Assembly (NCBI GenBank): GCA_951799405.1
Contig: OX637337.1
Coordinates: 15,188,347-15,252,346, forward strand
DNA from: Agapetus fuscipes
Lineage: Eukaryota > Arthropoda > Insecta > Trichoptera > Glossosomatidae
DNA: 64,000 nt
Reading direction: 5' to 3'
In this document: positions 1 through 9,700 of the stretch, in pieces
Layout of the letters: every line of letters begins with the position of its first letter
How positions within the stretch are numbered: position 1 is the first letter of the stretch
The notes under the pieces: model-generated
Seen by the model: only the letters and a program-made list of their open reading frames with translations
Database searches by the model: none
What the model was told of the DNA's origin: nothing
Made by a program: the position numbers and the translations under genes

Positions 1-800
1 GGTTGTAAAATTCAAAATTGACAATTTGAGACTTTTCTTGTTGACCTGTTATGCTCCTGTAGTGTCAGAGTGTATGGAGGTGAGAATGCAGTTGTACATG
101 AAAGGAAGAAAGGAAGAAGAATGAAAACATTACAATTTTGGATGGTATGAATAGATGGATAGGTACGCAAAGAGAAAGAATGTTTGATAATTATTGGTCC
201 TGGTGGACGAAGTGTAGTCAATGATAATAGACAAAATCTGATCGCTTTGTGTGCGGAGCACAGTCTTTTTGCATAAACGCTTGGTTTCTGCATAAGGATG
301 TGCATCAGTACACAAGGCAGATTGTGGGAAGTCGCACAATCATTGACTACATCTATGTGGATGAAAGACTGAGAGGATCTGTAAGAGAATATTTGTAAGT
401 CTACCGCGGGCCTGAAAAAGGCAGTGACCACTGTCTCTTATGTGCTAAAATAATGATTGGTGAAGTATGAAAGAAAGAAATAATGTAATTTGAAAGAGAA
501 TGTGAAAGTTAAGGTACAAAAGAATGTGATGAGATGGTTTGGGCATGTGGAAAGATTAAATGATGATAGTCTGACAAAGTATGTATTCAGAGGTAGTGTG
601 AAAGGAAAAAGAGGTAAGGGACGACCGAGAAAAGTACGGAGTTATCAGATTGTGGAGATTGTGAAAGAATGGGATGTAAAAAGCGAGCGTAAAAGAAGAA
701 AATGCATGAAAAAGGTGATGGATATGAATGAATTGAAAGAGGTATGTAAGGATAGGAAAAAATGGAGGTAGCTCTGCAGAGGCTCTGGCCACCCCTAGCG
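1..800 (+). pseudogene. Non-LTR retrotransposon remnant with endonuclease and RT C-terminus joined by a deletion
   Basis: Read on the plus strand, about 180-390 resembles the end of an endonuclease/exonuclease/phosphatase domain (a NRQNLIALCAEHSLF stretch, then an IDYIYVDE-like stretch), with frame breaks. About 490-771 is an open 93-codon stretch typical of the C-terminal tail of RTE-like reverse transcriptases: RWFGHVERLNDDSLTK, then GKGRPRKV, then KEVCKDRKKWR. The whole reverse transcriptase catalytic region that should lie between them is missing, so this is an internally deleted, inactive copy. The tail is clearly related to the RT ORF at 4802-6649 but diverged. Clade assignment is inference. 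Confidence 0.7.
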
Positions 801-1229
801 GAATGGCGACAGAGTTACAGTTACAGTATGAAAGAAGAAACGCAAGAAGAAAGCAAAAATGTTTACACTAAAAGGAGAAAGGTTGAATGATGAAAATGTG
901 AAAGAGAAGTATGTATCAGAACTCCACAAAATTTTAAATGAAAATAAACACGAGAAGAATAAGAATAAAAAAGATTTTGAAATTATTTTGAAAGATCTGA
1001 AAGAAAGAATGATTGAATGAATGAATATCAGAAAAATTTATGTTATAAAAGACATACAAATCTAAATTTTATTTTACAAAAGTTGCATTTAAAATTTTAC
1101 ATGTTTTAAAATATAACAATTTTTAACGCAATAAAACTATGTGCAATATACACAATGCCAAATGTTAAGGGGTTGGGCTGCGTAGCAGCCAGGGGCAACG
1201 CCCCTAGTCAATCTATAATCTAAGTTAGA
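801..1229. other. Decayed LINE-like and AT-rich sequence
   Basis: The first part (about 840-1020) is A-rich and on the plus strand looks like more decayed element sequence. A short GC-rich palindrome around GGGGCAACGCCCC lies near 1190-1204. No gene is recognisable. Confidence 0.4.
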
Positions 1230-1715
1230 AAGATATGTAAACATTTAAGGCTCATATAAATGCACGCCCACAAGAAGACGAATGTAAAAGTTTGCACTCA
1301 CACATGTTTTTTTTTTTTTTTTAAATAGATTTGTGGAAAAGAATGCAATCCACCAACCTATTTTGCCTGGCCAGTTGTCTTCATGCGAAAGCAGAAGCTT
1401 GTGTGCATGCAACGGCATCTGTTGAACCAGGGTCGAAGTTATCGTCGCGGGATTCGAACCAGCGTTATCCGGTTCCAAATAACCTGTCTCGATCCCCACG
1501 GCTATAACACCGACTGTTGCATTCTCTCAGTTCATGTTGCATGTGTAATTACAAAATAAACCAAACCTCTCATGAACATAAACCTTGCAATTCCTGCCAC
1601 CTTTCCCTGAAACCAGGGTGACATTAGCAAAAGCGAACTAAGTTTTTACAGCATTGGGAGTCAGCCTCATGTAAACCTCAACCTTAAGTCAAGGAGCTTA
1701 AACTAATCAGCGTGA
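1230..1715 (-). repeat. LINE 3'-tail repeat, old copy split by a SINE
   Basis: Both halves match the dispersed tail repeat that follows the RT ORF at 4802. The right half holds the fixed blocks CTTGCAATTCCTGCC, GGGTGACATTAGC and TTAAGTCAAGGAG. The left half has the AATCTAAGTT end. A tRNA-derived SINE separates them. Many substitutions mark it as an old copy. Confidence 0.7.
1303..1525 (-). mobile_element. tRNA-derived SINE with poly(A) tail (family 3)
   Basis: On the minus strand a tRNA-like head has a B-box-like GGTTCGAATCC (about 1447-1458) and a possible A box upstream, then a unique body, then an A16-type tail (plus-strand T run at about 1306-1322). It interrupts the tail repeat at 1230-1715. 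It differs from the two other SINE families in this window. Confidence 0.65.
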
Positions 1716-2454
1716 TTTAGCCACACTAGGGAGAAGACGCAGGTTTTTAGACATGATTTTTCTTTACAAAATAATTAATCATCACATTCACCCAGCCCCC
1801 TTTAAGAAAACGTTTTATTAACTAAAAGTCCTTCAAACATCCTCTCCTCATAAACAAACCTTCACATTTCCTATATGCAGTACCAACTATGCAAACAATT
1901 CATTTTACAGACGCGCAAAGAAATCTGTCAGATGTCGACATTTTCTCATATTTCCTACTGTCATTATGAATAATGGTGAGAGAAATATGCTTCTAGAAGT
2001 TAAATTTTATAACAGCTTTAATTATTTGCTTCTTCTTCTCTTTTTTATACTTTTAATTAAGAAATATGTACTTTTTTCTTCTCTATCTTATAATTCTAAT
2101 TATTATAATATGTATGTTAATGGATCTCAAGGTTTACATTTACTAAAAATTTATCAATTACATATTTGTAAAATGACTGTATCCTAAATAAATAAATAAT
2201 AATAATTATTATAGTTTAATTAAGTTATACTCAGTATAAATACTGAACATTAAAAATTTTGCAGAATTAAATTTTCCTTAAAAAAAGTGTTTGCATATTT
2301 AAATCAAGGCATAGCTGACATCCTCTCTAGATCTTGCAGTGAGAATATGTCATGAGAGGTGAGTAAGAACTCTGGAGTAGAATCTCCGTCAGTTAAAGCA
2401 TACACACATTTGTAACATGCTTTAAGTTAGTCACAACTGCAGTAAATCTACTCT
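1716..2454. other. AT-rich intergenic sequence
   Basis: Very AT-rich, with a 73-codon plus-strand ORF at 1966-2187 that is Leu/Phe/Tyr/Asn-rich and looks like chance coding in low-complexity DNA. No gene is supported. It may be FANCM intron or downstream sequence. Confidence 0.4.
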
Positions 2455-2594
2455 AAGTTGCAAAGATATGTTACAATGGAGATTCACATTACATGCAGTC
2501 TCACAACCAGACACGTACAAGCTCGCGCTTGCACATGCCGCATGTGAACCTAACACATTAAACCCCAATCTCAAATGGACATACAACCTACAAC

Positions 2595-3521
2595 CAGTGG
2601 CGTGCCTTCGGTTTCTGCCGTACGCATGCTGGATAATTAAAGTTGCATTTACTAAATCTAAGCTGAAAAGATAAACATCTTTTAAGATTCATATTAAACG
2701 CATTCCCACAAGCAGACATGTACAAGTTCGCGCTAAAACATGCCGCAAGTGGACCTACAATATAAAAACCCAATCTCAAATGAATATAAGCCCTGCAACT
2801 CTTGCCGACCTTCCCTCAAATAGGGGTGACATTGGCAAAGTGAACCATTTTTTACAGTATGCATGAATAAAAATCTTACCCCGTTGTTTCTTTTCCTCAA
2901 TGTTTATTAATTTCTTCAGATTTAGATTTTGGGTTTAAACAGTAAAACCTTCACACTTAAAATTCTCACAGGGCACAACTATGTTTTCACCGGAATTTAT
3001 TGTATCAAAAAAGGCGCTTTTTCGATCGCAAACAATTAATAAGTCAAATATTTTGATATTGGTATAAAACATACCACGACAGTGTATTAACAATATTATT
3101 GTACATAATAATATACAATGAGTCCTTCATGGATTGTAAACGTGCGAAAAAGCTAAGCTTATGTTGATATTAATATTTTGTGTATTCGACACATATAATA
3201 TGCGAATGTATGTGTGTCATATTGAATGAACAAAGAGCTCTATCCAATATGTGTGTACATCACTTTTAACTTTTTTCATATGTTAGACAAGGACAGGTAT
3301 ATCGCTTGACACATCAATACAGTTTTTTGTCCGTCAATGAGAATAATAAAGCCTATAACTGTCCCACACAGATGACAGTAGCATGAATTTTGACGGCGCG
3401 GCGGGAAATTTAAAAAGATGCATGACGATAATATCTTTAATCCACTCAAAAATATTAATTATTTTAATTTCTGAGGGTACGCATGCTCAGCTTTTTAGCT
3501 TGTATGATAGTCACGCTACTG
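2595..3521. mobile_element. Non-autonomous hAT-type DNA element with 8-bp target duplication
   Basis: The ends are CAGTGGCGTG on the left and, reading inward from the right, CAGTAGCGTG, a short imperfect terminal inverted repeat. Exact 8-bp direct repeats CCTACAAC flank it, the length generated by hAT transposases. The sub-terminal TACGCATGCT also recurs in inverted form near the right end. No transposase coding is seen inside, and a younger tail-repeat copy has inserted into it. Confidence 0.75.
2655..2870 (-). repeat. LINE 3'-tail repeat nested inside the hAT element
   Basis: Contains the CTAAGCTGAAAAGAT end, GCATTCCCACAAGCAGACAT, and the AGGGGTGACATTGGCAAAG block. It truncates near the ACAGTATG motif. 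Being inside the 2595-3521 element, it arrived after that element. Confidence 0.7.
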
Positions 3522-3757
3522 CCTACAACTCTTGTTGTCCTTCCCTGAGACAGGGGTGACATTGGCAAAGTGAACCTATTTTTACAGCATGGGTGGTCAG
3601 CCGCATACCAACCTATAAGTCAAGGAACTCACCTTCGTTATTTTAGAAGAAAAAGTAAAGTAAACGTCCTGCGATTTGGAAAATGATCATTCTATCTATA
3701 TGTTTTATTGTCTTCCCTGCGCGAAGGTAGTGTAGGTGTAGCGCGAGCATTATTCAC

Positions 3758-6700
3758 CTCTGGCACAGTGCCATCGGGCAGCGTGCTGGTGTCTATAGTG
3801 AATGGATTGATGCCCAGGTCGTCTCTGAGTCCCTCCAGGAAGCCTGTGAGGCGGTCGTCCTTGCCGACCCAGGTCTTATCGGTGTGCTCGTCAAAGAAGT
3901 TGAGGAAGACCCTGGTGCCGTGCTTGGTGAGCAGCTCCAGGGCGTGGTACAGCGTGATCACCATGGTGAAGTCCTTCATGATGATCTGGTGCTGCGGGTG
4001 TCTGAAACAATGGACTCCCCATATTTTAAATATACCTCGGCTGTGTGACGTAAATAAAAAATGGATTCTTGATAATCCGTTTTCTTAGTTACAGCATTGG
4101 GTCATTTAAAAATCAGTGTTAATTTAAGATTACAGCATTGAGTAATTTTCATAATAATCAAGGTTTTTTTAAGATAACAGCATTGAGTGGGTGTCATAAT
4201 AATCAGGGTTTTTAAGATAACATTGGCATTTCAAACGTTGGCGATGAAGGAATTGGGAACTTACCATGGACAAACTTGTTTTTAGTCGAGATGTAGGAGA
4301 CATAGGAATGATAAAGATACACATGCACAAAGCATATTTATCTCTTGACAAAAATATTAAACATAAAATAGCTCTTGGAAATAAATGACTAAATTGAAAA
4401 GCATGGAGAAGATTGAAGGAGGCCTACTCTTAGGAAAGGCTGAGGAAGAAGAATATCTAATCTAATCTAATCTAATCTAAGCTGCAAAGATATATATCAT
4501 TTAAGATTTATATTAAATGCATTCCCACAAGCAGATATGTATAATTTCGCGCTAACACATGCCGCATGTGGACCTACAATATAAAAACCCAATCTCAAAT
4601 GAACATAAGCCTTGCAACTCTTGCCGTCCTTCCCTGAAACAGGGGTGACATTGGCAAAGTGAACCAATTTTTTTTACAGTATGGGTGGTCAGCCGCATAA
4701 CAACCTATAAGTCAAGGAACATACATGACAAATTACATTTTTAAAATCAATAAAATAACAATATATACATTGACATAAAAAACTAAATCACAAAACCAAT
4801 TTTACTTTAACAAACCCCAGCCGCCAACATCACAGATCAACCGCCATTTCTTTCTATCCTTACATACTTCTTTCATTTCCTCCAGAGTCATAACCTTCTT
4901 CATACAAGCTCTTCTTTTATTATGACTCTGGATATTCCATTCATTCGCAATTTCGGATATTTGGTCCATCCATACCTTTCTCGGTCTTCCTCTACCACGA
5001 CATCCATCTATTCTACCAACATATACTTTCTTCGTCAGTCTTTCCTCATTCATTCTCTCCATATGCCCAAACCATCTTAACAAACTTCTTTTAATCTTCA
5101 CTTTCACACTTTCTCTTGCACCACATTCTTCTCTTACAAAATCATTCCTCACCCTGTCACTCCGTTTTTTCCCAATCATACTTCTTAGAAAGTCCATTTC
5201 AACAGTATGGACTTTACTAATTTCACTTTCATTCACCGTCCAGGCCTCGCTTCCATACATCAAGGTGGGTAAAAGTATGCCACTGCGTACCGCCAATCGA
5301 GCATTTTTAGATATGTTTTGATTTTTGGCGATACAAGCTGTGGCACCCAGTACACACCTGCCCTTCATTACTCTTCTTTCAAATTCACCGGTCATTCTTC
5401 CATCTTTTTCAAACATACTTCCCAGGTATACAAACTCATTTACGACATTAACATTCATTCCATTAATTTTAAATTCATAATTCATACTTTCATCATCTCT
5501 TTCAAAAATCAATACTTTCGTCTTACTTGCATTCAACTTCAGATGGTTACCTAACAAAGCTTCATTCAATCTAGAGAGCATTGTTTGCAATTCTACTGCT
5601 GAATCAGAAACAAGAACTGCATCATCTGCATACAGTAAAACACTCACTTTGCTCTCTCCTATCGTCAATCCACAATCATTAAGTCGAGCATCTCTGACAC
5701 ACTTGCCCATGACTATGTTAAATAGCCATGGACTCATCACACATCCTTGCCTCACACCCTTATAAACTTCAAACCACTCACTATACTCACCATCAATACG
5801 AACACATGCCTTACTATTTTCATAGTTGGCATGCACCGCACCTAGGAGAGCCCCATTCACTCCGTATGCTTTCAAAACATCCCATAACATACCTCTGTCT
5901 ACTGAGTCAAAAGCCTTTTCCAGATCTACAAAGGCCGTGAACAGCTTCCGCCTCACCGACAATTGTTTTTCAACAAGTTGTCGTAGAGTAAAAATCTGAT
6001 CAACACAGCCTCTACCGGCCATAAAGCCGGACTGTATATCGGAAATCCTTTCACTAGTAGTCAGAATCACATTTTTTATAATCACCTTACAGAAGACTTT
6101 TCCTGGTATACTGAGTAGACTGATTGGTCTGAAGTTCTGACAGTCTTTTTTGTCCCCTTTACCTTTGTAAATGGGAACAATGACTGCCTTCCTCCAATCC
6201 ATCGGTACTACTCCTGCATTCACACAAAGCTTACATAATTCGTACATCCAATCTATCACGCATTCACCTCCTGCTTTCAACATTTCACCATTTATTCCAT
6301 CAAACCCAGCAGACTTTCCATTCTTCAAACATTCAATAGATACTTTTATTTCCTCTTTCAAAATCCTAAATTCATTCTCTTCTGTCATTTTTCTAAACAA
6401 ATTTCTTTCGCCCCGACCAAAAATCCCTTCAAAATATTCTTTCCATCTCTTACATACTTCATCATTCTCCCATACCATCTCACCAACAGCACTTTTGATT
6501 CCTGGGGTGGTCAATGCAGAATCTTTATTCCTAATGGCACCGACCCATCTCCAGAATTCCTTCCTACTGTCGGTGAAACTTCTGTTCATTTTTTCATCAA
6601 TCTTTCTCTGTTCATTCGCTTTGCTTTCATAAACTATATTCTTCGCCATTCGCTTGGCTATCTTATATTCATCTTCTAGCTTTCTATCATTCCTGTCGTT

Positions 6701-9700
6701 CAGCCACTTTTTGAACTTCAGAATATGAATTGTTGATACCTCTGAGCTTTCTCCCTGTGCTGATATTCCTTGAACAGCATAATGATCCGCCCTTTGGAGA
6801 GTCCTCCAATGTTTCCATTGAGTACTCTATACTGCGTAAGACGTCTCGTGTAGCCATCCAGTATCTGCCAAATACATTTACATCCAATTTATACAGATTT
6901 CAATGATAATAATGTGTTTATTCTAATCTAATCTAATCTAATCTAATCTAAGCTGCAAAGATATATATCATTTAAGATTTATATTAAATGCATTCCCACA
7001 AGCAGATATGTATAATTTCGCGCTAACACATGCCGCATGTGGACCTACAATATAAAAACCCAATCTCAAATGAACATAAGCCTTGCAACTCTTGCCGTCC
7101 TTCCCTGAAACAGGGGTGACATTGGCAAAGTGAACCAATTTTTTTTACAGTATGGGTGGTCAGCCGCATAACAACCTATAAGTCAAGGAACATACATGAC
7201 AAATTACATTTTTAAAATCAATAAAATAACAATATATACATTGACATAAAAAACTAAATCACAAAACCAATTTTACTTTAACAAACCCCAGCCGCCAACA
7301 TCACAGATCAACCGCCATTTCTTTCTATCCTTACATACTTCTTTCATTTCCTCCAGAGTCATAACCTTCTTCATACAAGCTCTTCTTTTATTATGACTCT
7401 GGATATTCCATTCATTCGCAATTTCGGATATTTGGTCCATCCATACCTTTCTCGGTCTTCCTCTACCACGACATCCATCTATTCTTCCATCTATTCTTGA
7501 TAATGATGGGGGATTGTTTTCCTGTGGTGGCTCATGCATGGCTCTATAATGAACACCACGAAATCCATTATTTTATCATTATTTCCTCTCACCTCTATAT
7601 ACTTCTGCCTGATCTTGGTGAGCTCCTCTCCCAGTGGCACCACTATAGTTTGTATCTTCCGCGAATGGCTGTACATGGCAACGTCTATACAGCTCTCAGA
7701 TCTCAGCTCCAAGTGGGCAATCTGCAGATTCTTCACAACCTGGGGACGAATAGTTGAATGCAAAATTACACATGAAAATAAGGACTGTGGTTCAGGAGGT
7801 TAGTTCATCCAAAGAAGTGAGATTGTAAACGACTGGAAAACACAGAGTGAGAAAAAGAGAACAGCAGGCATGAGGAGATGAAAGAAGTGCAAGGACAGGG
7901 CTAAGTGAAGACACATCTGCGGAGATACTGACCACCCCTAGTGCAATGGCGGCTGCATACAAGACAAGACTAGTGTATTGGTATACGGATGGGAAGCACT
8001 AACACAGCTCAATCAGCTGAGGGGAGGGAAAGAAAGAAGTCTAGTGGTAACACTTCGGACTCATAAATGGAAGGTTGTGGGCTTGAATCTCGGCGGAGCA
8101 CAAAAAACATACCATTAATATTTTGAAATATGCTCTTCGCTGGATTGAAAAATTCATATACTAAAGACTGGTCATGAAAGATCCATCCAGCCTAACAGCA
8201 ACAGGGTCTTGCTTGAGAATTGTCTTTTTATAGCGACGATCAAGCTCACAGAGGTCTCTTGAGGTGTGATTCATAAAAAACAGCACTCACCAAAAATTAT
8301 TTATTAAAGTGCTTCTTAGATTATAGAAAGTGCTTCTCTGCACTTTCTTTGGTAAAGGTGAAACCTTTGATATCCAACAAATGCGAATCTTAAATGTTTA
8401 TATTTCCTTACGTCTTGGATTACAGATAGATAAATACATACAAAACACCAGACTGGACTCAGTTATTGTAAGACTGTATGAACCTTTGGTGACAGGTTGA
8501 CAAAGGGACTCAAGTCCATTACGTTTTGATTTTCCAAAGCTAGATTACACTACAAACGCAGAAGAGTTTGGAAAAAATGTGTCTTTATTGTCCCCTGGTG
8601 GGAATTAAACTTATTACGTTACAAGGTTTCAGTCTGGACTAGACTAGACAAAGCTACATTATGATGTCTGTCTTACATTGATGACGTCCTCGACTTTGCT
8701 GCCTGGCGTGGCGGAGAGCGCCAGCACCCTAAAGAGACTGCACTGCCTGGACGCCAGGCTCTGCAGCAGCTGGCAGTAGGCGTGCCTGCCCCGCGCCCGG
8801 TGCGCCTCGTCCACCACCAGGCAGCGCAGCAGCTGTGCAGGACACGCGCCCGACTCCAGGTCGTTGTGCACCACTTGTGGGGTGGCGAAGAACACGCGCT
8901 TCTGCTGCCAGGCCACCACACGGGCAGCTGTCTGCATGCTGCCTGTAATGCGATCATCTCTAGCTTTATATCTGTTGAGGACTCCAGGTCATTGTGCACC
9001 ACCTGCGGGGTGGCGAAGAACATGCGCTTCTGCTGCCAGGCCACCACACGGGCAGCTGTCTGCATGCTGCCTGCAATGCGATCATCTCTAGCTTTATATG
9101 TGTTGAGGACTACAGGTCGTTATGCACCACCTGCGGGGTGACGAAGAACACGCGCTTCTGCTGCCAGGCCACCACACGGGCAGCTGTCTGCATGCTGCCT
9201 GCAATGCGATCATCTCTAGCTTTATATGTGTTGAGGACTACAGGTCGTTATGCACCACCTGCGGGGTGACGAAGAACACGCGCTTCTGCTGCCAGGCCAC
9301 CACACGGGCAGCTGTCTGCATGCTGCCTGCAATGCGATCATCTCTAGATTTATATGTGTTGAGGACTACAGGTCGTTATGCACCACCTGCGGGGTGACGA
9401 AGAACACGCGCTTTTGCTGCCAGGCCACCACACGGGCAGCTGTCTGCATGCTGCCTGCAATGCGATCATCTCTAGCTTTATATGTGTTGAGGACTACAGG
9501 TCGTTATGCACCACCTGCGGGGTGACGAAGAACACACGCTTCTGCTGCCAGGCCACCACATGGGCAGCTGTCTGCATCACAACTAACGCAACTAAGCTAT
9601 GTAACTTCTTGCCCGCGTTATCCCCAAAGGCATCGCATGTGGCGATTCGGGAACTATTTATTTTACAGGTAAGGGGGCCGGCCTCACACCAACCACTTTC

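Larger units (their letters stand above)
2455..3640 (-). repeat. LINE 3'-tail repeat split by a hAT-type element
   Basis: The part at 2455-2594 and the part at 3522-3640 are consecutive pieces of one tail repeat. The break is flanked by the duplicated octamer CCTACAAC at 2587-2594 and 3522-3529, which is normal tail-repeat sequence. Removing the insert restores the repeat. Confidence 0.75.
4447..6725 (-). mobile_element. Young 5'-truncated non-LTR retrotransposon (copy A)
   Basis: On the minus strand it has an open RT reading frame, then about 350 bases of 3' sequence ending in a (TTAGA)n-type run at about 4447-4480. The RT frame can be followed upstream of the first Met to about 6725, where it stops abruptly; the endonuclease half is missing, as in 5'-truncated LINE insertions. 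It lies in the FANCM intron between exons 6864-6740 and 4001-3758, with its truncated end about 13 bases from the 5' splice site. The simple-repeat 3' end and the RT tail motifs favour the RTE group. Clade is inference. Confidence 0.85.

Noticed and set aside
12..431. 139-codon minus-strand ORF
   Set aside because: It is the antisense of a LINE endonuclease remnant; composition is irregular and no domain is visible.
6925..6955. (TAATC)n runs as possible interstitial telomere repeats
   Set aside because: They always occur at the 3' end of the LINE tail repeat, so they are the element's terminal simple repeat; they are not TTAGG.
8852..9576. CRISPR-like array
   Set aside because: The units are contiguous 128-base copies without unique spacers, in a eukaryotic intron.
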